Notes: generated by a model not told the origin, from the sequence alone. 64,000 nucleotides of DNA from Bacteroidales bacterium (GCA_017541145.1 JAFXZT010000147.1:1-64000), one strand, 5' to 3'. Numbered from the stretch's first letter, positions 43,080 to 52,483 are shown. Made by a program: numbers and translations.

Positions 43080-44504
43080 ATGCAAAAGCAGAAATTAACA
43101 AAAATAGTTGCAACGATTTCGGACAGACGTTGCGACATCAATTTCATTAAGCAGCTTTACGATGCCGGCATGAACGTTGCCCGTATCAATACTGCTCACG
43201 CTGAATTTGATGCTACACGTCAGATGATAGCAAATATCAGAAATGTATCAAAATCAATTGCAATTCTTATAGATACAAAAGGTCCGGAAATTCGTACCAC
43301 AGAAGCCGCTGAGGGTTACGAAGTTACAGCCGGTGAGTATGTTTATTTCTTAGGCGATACCGAAAAAGTATCAGAAAACGGTGTAATTTATGTAAATTTC
43401 GTAGGTTTTGAGAAAGAAATTCCTCTTGGAACAAAAATTCTTATTGACGACGGCGACATCGCATTCAAGGCTGAAGCTAGAGATGAGCATGGTTTGAAAT
43501 GCAAGGTTTTGAATTCCGGTAAAATCAAATCTCACAAGAGTGTAAACGTTCCGGGTGTTCCAATCAACTTGCCGGCTCTCAGCGAAAAAGATAAAAAGTT
43601 TATTAAACTTGCTATCGAAGAAGACATTACATTTATTGCGCATTCTTTTGTAAGAAGCAAAGAAGATGTAATTGCAATTCAGAAAATACTTGACAAACAC
43701 AATTCAAAAATAAAAATCATTGCAAAAATCGAGAATCAACAAGGTGTTGACAATATCGAAGAAATTCTCGACCATGCGTACGGCATCATGATTGCCCGTG
43801 GCGATTTGGGAATAGAGATCGAGGCAGAAAGAATTCCGGCTATTCAGAAGGAACTCAACAAAAAAGCTATCGAACATCTCAAACCGGTAATCGTTGCTAC
43901 TCAGATGCTTCACACCATGATTAACAATCCGCGTCCTACACGTGCCGAAGTTTCCGACGTTGCAAACGCAATTTACGACGGTGCCGATGCAGTGATGCTT
44001 TCGGGTGAAACTGCTTCAGGTTCGTATCCGGTGGAAGCCGTTATGACAATGAGCAAAATCGCTGTTGAAGTAGAAAGAATCAAAGAAAAACTCAAGGAAA
44101 ACACTCATCCTGTTCATGTTAAGAGCGAAATTTCTGAATTTTTGTCAAAAACAGCTGTTCACGCTTCAGTAGAATTGGATGCAAGATGTATTATTGCCGA
44201 TTCGTTCTCAGGAACTACAATCCGCAACCTTGCAGCTTATCGCGGTGCAAAACCGATTTATGCGATGTGTTACAACGAAAATACAGTTCGCGAGTTGGCA
44301 CTTTCTTACGGCGTTTATGCTCACAGCGTAAGACTCAACCGCTCGGCTGACGATTTTATTCAGAGTTCAATTTCTTTCGTACTCAACAAGGGATTTGCTG
44401 AAATCGACGACAAAGTAATCCTCTTGGCAGGTAGTTTCGGTAAAGGAAATTCGGCTACTCTCATCGAAATCAATTACTGTAGCAATCTTATTAAAAGATA
44501 TTAA
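43080..44504 (+). CDS. pyk: Pyruvate kinase
   Basis: 474 aa from ATG 43080; a TTG upstream at 43023 would add 19 unconserved residues. It converts phosphoenolpyruvate and ADP to pyruvate and ATP. Visible are KIVATISDRRC (N-terminal loop), NVARINTAHAEFD, IDTKGPEIRT, the active-site segment IIAKIENQQGVDNIEEI and GIMIARGDLGIEI, and the nucleotide-site stretch MLSGETASGSYPVEAVMTM. The usual NFSHG motif reads NTAHA here. The C-terminal regulatory domain is complete. Terminator downstream at 44530. Confidence 0.96.
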   Translation: MQKQKLTKIVATISDRRCDINFIKQLYDAGMNVARINTAHAEFDATRQMIANIRNVSKSIAILIDTKGPEIRTTEAAEGYEVTAGEYVYFLGDTEKVSENGVIYVNFVGFEKEIPLGTKILIDDGDIAFKAEARDEHGLKCKVLNSGKIKSHKSVNVPGVPINLPALSEKDKKFIKLAIEEDITFIAHSFVRSKEDVIAIQKILDKHNSKIKIIAKIENQQGVDNIEEILDHAYGIMIARGDLGIEIEAERIPAIQKELNKKAIEHLKPVIVATQMLHTMINNPRPTRAEVSDVANAIYDGADAVMLSGETASGSYPVEAVMTMSKIAVEVERIKEKLKENTHPVHVKSEISEFLSKTAVHASVELDARCIIADSFSGTTIRNLAAYRGAKPIYAMCYNENTVRELALSYGVYAHSVRLNRSADDFIQSSISFVLNKGFAEIDDKVILLAGSFGKGNSATLIEINYCSNLIKRY

Positions 44505-44529
44505 TCGTTTAATTCTTATAAATTAATCT

Positions 44530-44579
44530 AACGGACTGACAGAGAAGAATTTCTTTATCAGTCCGTTTTCTTTTTTTTA
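44530..44579. terminator. Terminator between pyk and nhaC
   Basis: AACGGACTGA (44530-44539) pairs with TCAGTCCGTT (44558-44567), followed by TTCTTTTTTTT on the plus strand. Confidence 0.88.
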
Positions 44580-44580
44580 A

Positions 44581-46050
44581 CTATTTTTCTGTACCGGTTT
44601 CAACCTCTTCCGCGGAAATTTCTTCAGGAGATTTTTGATGAATTTTCCATCCGAAAATTGCATGAATCAGACTCATTAACGGGCTCAGCAAGTTGAAAAA
44701 ACAGTAAGGCAAGTAAACCAAAGTTGCTACGCCCAAAACCGTACTTTGTGTCATGCCGCAAGTATTCCACGGTACAAGAACCGAAGTAACGGTTGCACTG
44801 TCTTCGCAAGTTCTTGATAACAAACGATTTTCGTAACCTTGTTTCTTGTATTCGTCTTTAAACATGTTGGCTGTAAGAATAATCGAAATATATTGATCGC
44901 CGGTTGCAACATTCATCATCAATGCGTTGGAAATTGTAGAGAAAACAAGTCCGACACGGGTTTTCATAATTTTTCTGAAAATTGCAGTAATAAAACATTG
45001 CAACATCCCGCTTTGATTCATCGCCGCACCAAAACATACAGCGCAGAGTATCAACCAAATAGTGTTCAACATTCCTGACATCCCGGAAGTAGAAACCAAT
45101 TCGGAAAGAAGTTCGTTGTTGATTTTGATATTTGTTTTATCAGAAATTGCAGTAAAAACGCCTTTGAACATCTCGCTTGCTCCATTTCCGCCGCCAATTT
45201 CTGCAATTATCTGAGGTTGAAGTATTAACGCCGAAATTGATGCCGCAAGTGTTGAAACAAATAAAACAATCAGCGCAGGAGCTTTTTTGTAAATCAAAAT
45301 TCCGGTAATTACGGGTACAATCATTGTAAAAATCGAAATATTAAAAGTTTCGTCTAATGCAGAAAGATAACCTGTAAAATCCTGAGCTGATGATTCTCCC
45401 ATAAAAAATCCGGCTACAAAAAATATAATAAGTGTAATCGCAATAGCAGGAACAGTTGTGTTAAGCATGTATTTAATATGGTCAAACAATTTTGTACCGC
45501 TAATCGATGATGCCAACACTGTGGTATCGCTCAGCGGTGAAATTTTGTCACCGAAATACGCGCCGGAAATAATCGCTCCGGCAATCCAACCGTCGGAAAA
45601 TCCTTCTGCTCTGCCGATTCCCAAAAGCGCGATTCCGATTGTAGCAATTGTTGTCCACGACGAACCCGTTACGATAGAAACCAATCCGCTGATGATGCAC
45701 GCTGTAAAAAGAAAAATTTGCGGTGAAATAATTTGCAATCCATAATATATAAGTGTCGGAACAATTCCGCTAACCATCCAAGTGCCTGACATCGCGCCGA
45801 TTAGCAAAAGTATAAAAATAGAAACAGAAGTGTCTGCTATGTTTTTCTTGAGAGCTTTTTCATGATCGTTCCATGTTGCTTTGTATTTCAAAATGCTTAT
45901 AGTCAAGCAAATACCAGTAGCAATCAAAAGGCAAATTTGAGAAGCTCCGTTTAGTGCGTCCGTTCCAAAAATATCTAGTCCGATGAATAAAAGTACAATA
46001 AGAGACGCGATCGGAATCGCGCTAAACAATGGTGTGGGTTTTTGTTGCAT
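44581..46050 (-). CDS. Na+/H+ antiporter NhaC family
   Basis: 489 aa with about 11-12 hydrophobic segments. Characteristic NhaC stretches include GSSWTTIATIGIALLGIGRAEG, GAIISGAYFGDKISPLSDTT (conserved Asp pair) and CEDSATVTSVLVPWNTCGMTQ. It extrudes Na+ in exchange for protons at the inner membrane; some relatives exchange malate and lactate. The C-terminus ends in a short acidic tail. It has its own promoter at 46072-46079 and converges with pyk. Confidence 0.93.
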   Translation of the reverse strand: MQQKPTPLFSAIPIASLIVLLFIGLDIFGTDALNGASQICLLIATGICLTISILKYKATWNDHEKALKKNIADTSVSIFILLLIGAMSGTWMVSGIVPTLIYYGLQIISPQIFLFTACIISGLVSIVTGSSWTTIATIGIALLGIGRAEGFSDGWIAGAIISGAYFGDKISPLSDTTVLASSISGTKLFDHIKYMLNTTVPAIAITLIIFFVAGFFMGESSAQDFTGYLSALDETFNISIFTMIVPVITGILIYKKAPALIVLFVSTLAASISALILQPQIIAEIGGGNGASEMFKGVFTAISDKTNIKINNELLSELVSTSGMSGMLNTIWLILCAVCFGAAMNQSGMLQCFITAIFRKIMKTRVGLVFSTISNALMMNVATGDQYISIILTANMFKDEYKKQGYENRLLSRTCEDSATVTSVLVPWNTCGMTQSTVLGVATLVYLPYCFFNLLSPLMSLIHAIFGWKIHQKSPEEISAEEVETGTEK

Positions 46051-46071
46051 AATTATTCTTTAAATTTTTTG

Positions 46072-46079
46072 CAAAAGTA
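46072..46079 (-). promoter_or_regulatory. -7 box for nhaC
   Basis: Minus strand TACTTTTG, 22 bp before the ATG at 46050. Confidence 0.75.
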
Positions 46080-46176
46080 TAAATATTATGAGTAACTAAA
46101 TATAAATTCGTGTTTTTTTACGCTAATTGAAAATTATTTTTGTGTAAAAAAATTTCCGAAGTTGAAGATTGGATAT

Positions 46177-46184
46177 TATCTTTG
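46177..46184 (+). promoter_or_regulatory. -7 box for fmt
   Basis: TATCTTTG, 20 bp before the ATG at 46204. Confidence 0.75.
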
Positions 46185-46203
46185 CACAAAAATTAAGTAA
46201 AAA

Positions 46204-47151
46204 ATGACAAAAGAAGAGTTGAGGATAATATACATGGGTACTCCTGATTTTGCAGTTGGCCCGCTTAAAACTTTGATTGATAATAAGTTTAATATTGTTG
46301 CAGTAATTACCGGACCTGATCGTCCACAAGGTCGCGGTCGCAAGGTAATTCCGTCTCCGGTGAAACAGTTTGCAGTGGAACACAACATTCCGGTTCTTCA
46401 GCCCGAAAAACTTAAAAATCCTGAGTTTGTCGAAGAATTAAAATCTTACAATGCTGATTTACAAATCGTTGTTGCATTTAGAATGCTTCCGGAAATTGTT
46501 TGGGACATGCCTAAATACGGAACATTCAACCTTCATGCTGCGCTTTTGCCGCAATACAGAGGTGCCGCTCCGATAAATTGGGCGGTTATCAACGGCGAAA
46601 CAAAAACCGGTGTTACAACATTTTTCCTTGACAAAGATATCGATACCGGTAAAGTAATTCTTCAAAAGGAAGTTGATATCCTTGATTCTGACAATTGCGG
46701 AACAATTCACGACAAATTGATGGAGGTAGGTCAAGAACTTGTAAAAGAGACAGTTGAAAAACTTTTGGCTGATGATTTGCAACCTATTCCGCAAGAAAAA
46801 TTGATTACCGATGGCATGGTTTTGAAAAATGCTCCGAAGATTTTCAAAGAAGATTGCAGACTTGATTTTACAAAAGATGCAGTTTCGTTGAGAAATCTTG
46901 TACGCGGTCTTAGTCCTTATCCTACAGCTTTTACAACAATTAAAGTGAAAGATAAAGAGTTGAGCCTCAAGATTTTTGAGTGTGAAACCGAAATTTGTGA
47001 TGTAACAGACACACCGGGAACATTGAAAACGGACAACAAAACATTTTTAAAAATTTCATGTAAAAATGGATATTTAAAACTTACTGATATTCAGATAGAA
47101 GGTAAGAAACGAATGAAAATTTCTGACTTTTTGAACGGATTTAAATTTTGA
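46204..47151 (+). CDS. fmt: Methionyl-tRNA formyltransferase
   Basis: 315 aa, full length. It formylates the initiator Met-tRNA using 10-formyl-tetrahydrofolate. Visible are IIYMGTPDFAVGPLKTL at the N-terminus, the active-site region FNLHAALLPQYRGAAPINWA (Asn and His of the catalytic triad) and FFLDKDIDTGKV with the catalytic Asp. The C-terminal tRNA-binding barrel (about 205-315) is complete. The stop codon TGA at 47149-47151 overlaps the -33 element of the tRNA-Glu promoter. Confidence 0.97.
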   Translation: MTKEELRIIYMGTPDFAVGPLKTLIDNKFNIVAVITGPDRPQGRGRKVIPSPVKQFAVEHNIPVLQPEKLKNPEFVEELKSYNADLQIVVAFRMLPEIVWDMPKYGTFNLHAALLPQYRGAAPINWAVINGETKTGVTTFFLDKDIDTGKVILQKEVDILDSDNCGTIHDKLMEVGQELVKETVEKLLADDLQPIPQEKLITDGMVLKNAPKIFKEDCRLDFTKDAVSLRNLVRGLSPYPTAFTTIKVKDKELSLKIFECETEICDVTDTPGTLKTDNKTFLKISCKNGYLKLTDIQIEGKKRMKISDFLNGFKF

Positions 47152-47177
47152 AATTTAAAAAATAGTATTTACCTTTG
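47147..47177 (+). promoter_or_regulatory. Promoter of the tRNA-Glu pair
   Basis: TTTG at 47147-47150, 19 bp, TACCTTTG at 47170-47177. The -33 element overlaps the last codons of fmt. Confidence 0.8.
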
Positions 47178-47210
47178 CTACGTCTTAAAAAATCGAGACA
47201 AAGGTTTTTT

Positions 47211-47282
47211 GGCCCTATCTTCTAACGGTTAGGAAATCAGATTCTCAATCTGGGAATTGGGGTTCGATTCCCCATGGGGCTA
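47211..47282 (+). tRNA. tRNA-Glu (anticodon CTC), copy 1
   Basis: 72 nt. Acceptor GGCCCTA/TGGGGCT (G-T pairs at 1-72 and 6-67), anticodon stem TCAGA/TCTGG with loop TTCTCAA (CTC), T arm TGGGG TTCGATT CCCCA, discriminator A. It reads GAG. No CCA is encoded. Identical to the copy at 47312. Confidence 0.93.
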
Positions 47283-47311
47283 CTTTAGTGGTTAGTAATT
47301 TGTATTGTGTT

Positions 47312-47383
47312 GGCCCTATCTTCTAACGGTTAGGAAATCAGATTCTCAATCTGGGAATTGGGGTTCGATTCCCCATGGGGCTA
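47312..47383 (+). tRNA. tRNA-Glu (anticodon CTC), copy 2
   Basis: Identical in all 72 positions to the copy 101 bp upstream; the 29-nt spacer contains no promoter box or terminator, so both are cut from one precursor started at 47147-47177. Confidence 0.93.
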
Positions 47384-47389
47384 CAAAAA

Positions 47390-47430
47390 AACGCATCAAG
47401 AAGTAATTTTTGATGCGTTTTTTGTTTTTA
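47390..47430. terminator. Terminator between the tRNA-Glu pair and nudC
   Basis: AACGCATCAA (47390-47399) pairs with TTGATGCGTT (47410-47419), followed by TTTTGTTTTT. An A run on the other side lets it serve the minus strand too. Confidence 0.88.
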
Positions 47431-47442
47431 TTGCGGTTGGTT

Positions 47443-48195
47443 TTAAAACTTGTCACGATTGTCAATCCAGTAATCAATCAGCATTCTTGCCATTGAAATT
47501 TTTGTAGGAATTACCGGCAATTCTCCGCGTTTAAACCATTTACAATCAGAGAGTTCTTCTTCTTGAATTTTGATTTCGCCGCTTTCGTATTCTGCAAAAA
47601 ATCCAATCATTTCCTGATTCGGATAAGGCCATGGTTGAGATGCAAAGTATTTGATATTCTTGATATTAAGATTGGTTTCTTCTTTTACTTCGCGTTTGAT
47701 ACATTCTTCAAGGCTTTCTCCGGTTTCCAAAAATCCGGCTGTAAGACCGTAAAATGTTCCTCTAAAACCGTAACCTTTTGACAATAGAATTTCGTCTTTA
47801 CCTTTGTAAATCAGCACAATAACGGCAGGATTGATTCGTGGCCAAATTTCTTTTCCACAGTTGTTGCATTTTTTACTGATAGGCGAGGAGTACTCCATTT
47901 TTCCGCCGCAAATGCTGCAAAATCTGATTGTTGCATCAAAATTTACCAATTCTGAAAATTTTCCGGCTTTGTAGTGAATTTCTTTGTTGAGGATGTCGTA
48001 AGATTTTCTTAATCCGATAAATTCAAAACCTTGCGGCGCATTTTCTTCGGAAAGAAATCCGGAACAATTATCATCTAATTCAAAAATATTGTTGCCTTTC
48101 TGGCATTCTAAAGGTGGATTTTCAGAAACCGGAATTTCGTTGTTTTTCAACAAAATTTCGTTTTTTGAATTGAATATAAACCAATTTTTTACCAT
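47443..48195 (-). CDS. nudC: NAD+ diphosphatase (NudC-type Nudix hydrolase)
   Basis: 250 aa. It hydrolyses NADH/NAD+ and can remove NAD caps from RNA. A zinc ribbon is present (CSICGG near 92 and CNNCG near 110), then the Nudix box GFLETGESLEECIKREVKEE (about 155-174) and the NudC signature SQPWPYPNQEMIGF (about 186-199), which separates it from other Nudix proteins. The N-terminal 85 residues form the variable NudC domain. No clear -7 box upstream. Confidence 0.93.
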   Translation of the reverse strand: MVKNWFIFNSKNEILLKNNEIPVSENPPLECQKGNNIFELDDNCSGFLSEENAPQGFEFIGLRKSYDILNKEIHYKAGKFSELVNFDATIRFCSICGGKMEYSSPISKKCNNCGKEIWPRINPAVIVLIYKGKDEILLSKGYGFRGTFYGLTAGFLETGESLEECIKREVKEETNLNIKNIKYFASQPWPYPNQEMIGFFAEYESGEIKIQEEELSDCKWFKRGELPVIPTKISMARMLIDYWIDNRDKF

Positions 48196-48452
48196 TTTTT
48201 ATAATTTTTGTCGATAACAAAAGTATAATTTTTTTGTGTTTGTTGTAAGAAAAAACGGAATAAAATTTTTGTCGGAACAGTTCTTTGTGTCCGCTCTGAA
48301 AATATTTATATGTTTTTTAATCGTAATAATTTAACCTGTAAAAGTAAAATCATAAACATCTTTGATTATCAATTAATTCCGTGTTACAATAATCAGACAA
48401 AAAAACTTTGAAAAAAAGTTTGAAAAAATGTTTCAGTTATAAAAAAAATATT

Positions 48453-48460
48453 TAAATTTG
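48453..48460 (+). promoter_or_regulatory. -7 box for pgi
   Basis: TAAATTTG, 35 bp before the ATG at 48495. The rest of the 299-bp gap from 48196 is AT-rich and shows nothing else. Confidence 0.7.
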
Positions 48461-48494
48461 GCATTAATAATTATTGATAATTAATTGCTATAAA

Positions 48495-49841
48495 ATGAAA
48501 AATTTAACATTGGACATTACCAAAGCATTTAATTTTGTTTCAAAAGACGAATATAATGCTTTGCAAACCAAGGCGTTGGAATCTAACGCTGCTCTTTATG
48601 ACAAGAACCTCCCCGGAAACGATTTCCTCGGTTGGGTTGATGTTAAAAATATCATCAGCGAAGAAGAACTTTCTGAAATCGAAAAGAAAGCCGCTCAACT
48701 TAGAGAAAAAATAGAAGTGCTTGTTGTTATCGGTATTGGCGGTAGCTATCTCGGTGCAAAGGCTGTTATTGAGGCTCTTAGCAATTCTTTCGCTCAGATG
48801 AATGTAAAAAAAGGCAATCCGATTGTACTTTTTGCCGGTCAAAATATCGGTGAAGACTACATCAGCGAACTTATGGACGCTATTGCTGACAAGAGTTATG
48901 CTCTTTGCGTAATTTCTAAATCAGGTACTACAACCGAACCCGCAATCGCATTCCGTCTTCTCAAAGCCAAAATCGAAGAAAAATACGGCAAAAAAGAGGC
49001 TGCTGACAGAATTGTTGCCATTACCGACAAATCTCGCGGCGCACTCAGAACTCTCGCTAATTCAGAAGGTTACAAGACTTTTGTAATCGGTGATTCTGTT
49101 GGCGGTAGATTCTCAGTGCTTACTCCGGTAGGATTGTTCCCGATTGCCGTTGCAGGTTTTGACATTCGTCAGTTGCTTCAAGGTGCTTATTCTGTTGAAG
49201 AAATGACTCAGAAAGGCAAATCTTTCGAGGAAAACATTTCAGCACATTATGCAGTTGTAAGAAACCTTCTTTACAAAAAATATTCAACAGAAATTCTCGT
49301 TAATTTCCACCCGAAACTCCACTATTTTTCTGAATGGTGGAAACAGCTTTACGGCGAATCTGAAGGTAAGGACGGCAAGGGTATTTTCCCTGCTTCTGTA
49401 GATTTTACTTCTGACCTTCACTCTATGGGTCAATACATCCAAGAAGGTGTACGTTTGATGTATGAAACAGTAATTTCTATTGCAGAACCTGACAAGAAAG
49501 TTGAAATCCCGTCAGATGCTCAGAACCTCGACCAACTCAATTTCTTGGCTGGCAAGAGAGTTGATTTCGTTAACAAACAGGCTGAACTCGGTACTCAACT
49601 TGCTCACCTTGACGGCGGTGTTCCTCAGATCAGAATCGAAATTCCTAAACTCAACGAATACTACCTTGGTCAGATGATTTACTTCTTTGAAAAGGCGTGC
49701 GGTATTAGCGGTTATATCTTGGGTGTTAATCCGTTCAACCAACCGGGTGTTGAGGCTTACAAGAAAAACATGTTTGCACTTCTTGACAAACCGGGTTACG
49801 AAGATGCTTCTAAAGCAATTCGTGAAAGATTGGCAAAATAA
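48495..49841 (+). CDS. pgi: Glucose-6-phosphate isomerase
   Basis: 448 aa from ATG 48495; an in-frame TTG at 48474 lies nearer the -7 box and would add seven residues. It interconverts glucose-6- and fructose-6-phosphate. Visible are [38 protein letters not shown] (phosphate binding), [19 protein letters not shown] (PGI signature), the catalytic Glu/His segment around [13 protein letters not shown] and the C-terminal [13 protein letters not shown]. It belongs to the short (about 450 aa) Bacillus-type branch. Confidence 0.97.
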   Translation: MKNLTLDITKAFNFVSKDEYNALQTKALESNAALYDKNLPGNDFLGWVDVKNIISEEELSEIEKKAAQLREKIEVLVVIGIGGSYLGAKAVIEALSNSFAQMNVKKGNPIVLFAGQNIGEDYISELMDAIADKSYALCVISKSGTTTEPAIAFRLLKAKIEEKYGKKEAADRIVAITDKSRGALRTLANSEGYKTFVIGDSVGGRFSVLTPVGLFPIAVAGFDIRQLLQGAYSVEEMTQKGKSFEENISAHYAVVRNLLYKKYSTEILVNFHPKLHYFSEWWKQLYGESEGKDGKGIFPASVDFTSDLHSMGQYIQEGVRLMYETVISIAEPDKKVEIPSDAQNLDQLNFLAGKRVDFVNKQAELGTQLAHLDGGVPQIRIEIPKLNEYYLGQMIYFFEKACGISGYILGVNPFNQPGVEAYKKNMFALLDKPGYEDASKAIRERLAK

Positions 49842-49864
49842 TTTTTTTCTAACTAATAATAAAG

Positions 49865-49898
49865 TCCTCCGTGCCAATAGTACGGGGGATTTTTTTTT
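49865..49898 (+). terminator. Terminator after pgi
   Basis: TCCTCCGT (49865-49872) pairs with ACGGGGGA (49882-49889, one T-G pair), followed by nine Ts. It ends 18 nt before the next ATG. Confidence 0.85.
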
Positions 49899-49915
49899 AA
49901 AACATCACAAATATT

Positions 49916-51637
49916 ATGACTGAAAATTTGGCATCGGTGTCTCAACAAGATTTGGATAACGCCATAAAAGATAAGTTTGAGGTAAAGTATAGCCCCGACG
50001 GAACCCGCCTTTTGAAAGGAAATCCCCTTTTATTTGACGGTTCAGTAGATGCTTTTGTGGTATGTATAGATTATTTTGACAATGAAGATTCTCAGATAAA
50101 AAAATATTCTGTTAAAGAATCAACTCAAGTAATTTGTGATGAAGCATTTAAATTAAGTACTTCTTTGGAAAGTATTTATTTGCCTGATTCTGTTAAAGTT
50201 ATTGGGGCAAGAGCATTTGATAGTTGCTATAGATTAGAAAAGATTAATCTTCCGGATTCTATTGTTGCAATAAAAGAATATGCGTTTTATGCTTGCGAAA
50301 GTATTAAGGAAGTTACTATTCCGAAAAATCTTGTTAAATTAGAAAAATCTGTTTTTTGTAGTTGTAAAACATTAAGAAAAGTCAAATTCAATGATACTTT
50401 GCAGCAAATAGGAGAGTTTGTTTTTAATTCTTGTGGACTTGAAAAAATCATTTTACCCAAATCCGTGAAAGAAATCGGTAAGTATGCTTTTGCTTTTTGT
50501 AAAAAGTTGAAATATATAAAATTACCGGAAACACTTGAAGTAATAGGTGCAGGTGCTTTTGCTTGTTGTGAATCATTGAAAAAAATTGTAATCCCCAAAA
50601 ATTGTCGTTTTATCGGTGATGGTGCGTTTAACGGGTGTGAGGATATTGAGTTAAAAAATAATTCACCATATTTCTCGTATGAAAACGGTATGTTGATTCA
50701 CAAAGAATCAAAAACATTGATTTTGGGTAATAATTTGATTCCTGACAATATTTCAATTATTGGTGATTTTGCGTTTTCTGGGTTTGGTTTTCATCGTATA
50801 ACGATTCCTGATTCGGTAAAAGAAATACATCGAAGAGCATTTCTTGGTTGCAATTCACTTGAAGAAATTATAATTCCAAATACTGTTCAATACATCGGAG
50901 AAGGACTTTTTTATGAATGTTCTTCTCTTAAAAGTGTTGTACTGTCATGTCGTGTAAATAAAATTGAAAGTTATTTATTTGAGAAATGTGAGTCTTTGAC
51001 AAATATTGTTTTTCCTAATTCCGTTCAAAAAATCGGATCCCGTGCTTTTTATGGTTGCAATTCACTTGTGAAATTAGAAATTCCAAATTCAGTTCAAGAA
51101 ATAGAAAATTGTGCTTTTCAAGAGTGTCAATCGCTTACAGAAATAAAAATTCCAAATTCTGTAAAACATATTGGATATTGTGCTTTTGGAAAATGTAGTT
51201 CTTTAGAAAAAATTGTTTTGCCTAACAAACTAGAAAAAATCAGCAATAAATTATTTTATAAATGTAAATCATTGAAAGAAATAAACATCCCAGATTCCGT
51301 TACAGAAATAAGAACTGAGGCTTTTGCGTTTTGTAAGTCACTCAAAGAGATTGTTATTCCGGAATCTGTTACGATGATAGGCTCTGAAGCATTTATGTAT
51401 TGTGAAAAATTGGAGACTATTGTACTGCCAAAATCAATAACAGAAATCTATTCAAAGACATTTTGGGGATGTTATTCGTTGAAAAAAATTGTATTGCCGC
51501 ATACAATTCAAAGTATTGATTTTTATGCTTTTAAGTTTTGTCGGGCTCTCAAAGAAATTTTAGTTCCGCGAAAACATCTGGAGCGGATTCAAAAATTATT
51601 GCCGGAAATATTGCGAAATAGATGCAAAATATATTAA
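49916..51637 (+). CDS. BspA-type leucine-rich repeat protein without signal peptide
   Basis: 573 aa. Residues 60-560 consist of about 20 LRR_5 (BspA-type) repeats of about 23 residues; consensus I-x-x-x-A-F-x-x-C-x-x-L-x-x-I-x-I-P-x-S-V. One irregular block (about 245-280, NSPYFSYENGMLIHKES) breaks the solenoid. BspA relatives are usually secreted adhesins, but this one starts MTENLASVSQQDLDNAIKDK with no hydrophobic signal, no lipobox and no C-terminal sorting domain, so it may be cytoplasmic. The ligand is unknown. It has no clear promoter between the pgi terminator and the ATG; read-through from pgi is possible. Confidence 0.9.
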   Translation: MTENLASVSQQDLDNAIKDKFEVKYSPDGTRLLKGNPLLFDGSVDAFVVCIDYFDNEDSQIKKYSVKESTQVICDEAFKLSTSLESIYLPDSVKVIGARAFDSCYRLEKINLPDSIVAIKEYAFYACESIKEVTIPKNLVKLEKSVFCSCKTLRKVKFNDTLQQIGEFVFNSCGLEKIILPKSVKEIGKYAFAFCKKLKYIKLPETLEVIGAGAFACCESLKKIVIPKNCRFIGDGAFNGCEDIELKNNSPYFSYENGMLIHKESKTLILGNNLIPDNISIIGDFAFSGFGFHRITIPDSVKEIHRRAFLGCNSLEEIIIPNTVQYIGEGLFYECSSLKSVVLSCRVNKIESYLFEKCESLTNIVFPNSVQKIGSRAFYGCNSLVKLEIPNSVQEIENCAFQECQSLTEIKIPNSVKHIGYCAFGKCSSLEKIVLPNKLEKISNKLFYKCKSLKEINIPDSVTEIRTEAFAFCKSLKEIVIPESVTMIGSEAFMYCEKLETIVLPKSITEIYSKTFWGCYSLKKIVLPHTIQSIDFYAFKFCRALKEILVPRKHLERIQKLLPEILRNRCKIY

Positions 51638-51674
51638 AACATCCTCTGTACAAAATTTTGTTCAGAGGATGTTT
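51637..51674. terminator. Terminator between the LRR gene and ridA
   Basis: AAACATCCTCTG (51637-51648) pairs perfectly with CAGAGGATGTTT (51663-51674), a 12-bp stem. It begins at the last base of the LRR stop codon. T runs are short, but its place between convergent genes supports the role. Confidence 0.75.
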
Positions 51675-51701
51675 CTTGAAAAATTGTTTTTATATTAATC
51701 T

Positions 51702-52079
51702 TTATTTTGATGCGATTACTTCGATTTCCAATCTTGCGCCCTTAGGTAAATCTTTTACCGCAAACGCCGATCTTGCCGGTGGATTTGTAGGAAAAAACTC
51801 AGAATATACTTTGTTCATTTCTTGAAAATCATTGATATCAGCAAGTAAACATGTTGTTTTTACAATGTTTTCATAAGAATATCCGGCAGTTTTTAGGATT
51901 TCACCGATATTGCTCATTACAAGTTTTGTCTGTTCTGAAATCGTGCCGGTTGAAAGTTCGCCGGTTTTGGGGTCAATCGGAATCTGTCCCGAAACAAATA
52001 ACATCCCATTGGTTTCCACAGCTTGTGAATAAGGACCAATTGCTTTGGGTGCATTGTCAGAATGAATAATTGTTTTCAT
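51702..52079 (-). CDS. ridA: RidA family reactive intermediate/imine deaminase
   Basis: 125 aa from ATG 52079 (MKTIIHSDNAPKAIGPYSQA). RidA hydrolyses reactive enamine/imine intermediates formed by PLP enzymes. The signature is at the C-terminal side: NPPARSAFAVKDLPKGARLEIE, with the conserved Arg that binds the carboxylate, and FVSGQIPIDPKTGEL in the first half. The frame continues upstream to 52157, but that stretch lies inside the RNase P RNA gene, so ATG 52079 is the start. It follows rnpB by 32 nt. Confidence 0.95.
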   Translation of the reverse strand: MKTIIHSDNAPKAIGPYSQAVETNGMLFVSGQIPIDPKTGELSTGTISEQTKLVMSNIGEILKTAGYSYENIVKTTCLLADINDFQEMNKVYSEFFPTNPPARSAFAVKDLPKGARLEIEVIASK

Positions 52080-52110
52080 TGTCGAAATAAGGTTAAGTAA
52101 AAAAAATAAA

Positions 52111-52468
52111 AAAAGCAGATCTATAAGCCGGATTTTGTTCCGAACACCTTGCGGCATCCGGTGCCTGTCATTTATCTAGAACTGCCATTGCTGACAGCCT
52201 CAAACGACCTACCCCCCGGCATGAACGAGCAATCCATTAATTTGCCGGTATATTTGGTCTTTCAACCCGTCGATACACACTCCCGACATCACTGCCGGCA
52301 GTAGTGAGCTCTTACCTCACTTTCTCACCCTTACCCTTGCGGGCGGTTGTTTTCTTCTGCATTTACCACAACATCACTGCTGTCTTCCAGTTAAGAAGGA
52401 CGGCGCTCTTTGTTGCCCGGACTTTCCTCTTTTATATTGCTATAACAGCGACAGACCGATCTGCTTTT
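52111..52468 (-). ncRNA. rnpB: RNase P RNA (catalytic subunit)
   Basis: About 358 nt on the minus strand. The universal 5' core GAGGAAAGTCCGGGC is the complement of 52415-52429, and the 3' core (ATCCGGCTTATAGATC on the minus strand) lies at about 52117-52132. Helix P1 pairs AAAAGCAGATC (52468-52458) with GATCTGCTTTT (52121-52111), fixing both ends. It processes tRNA 5' ends together with RnpA. P1 followed by the T-rich complement of 52098-52110 probably also ends transcription. The promoter -7 box is 8 nt before the 5' end. Confidence 0.97.
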
Positions 52469-52475
52469 CAATGTG

Positions 52476-52483
52476 CAAAGTTA
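52476..52483 (-). promoter_or_regulatory. -7 box for rnpB
   Basis: Minus strand TAACTTTG; a start about 7 nt downstream matches the 5' end deduced from helix P1. Confidence 0.8.
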
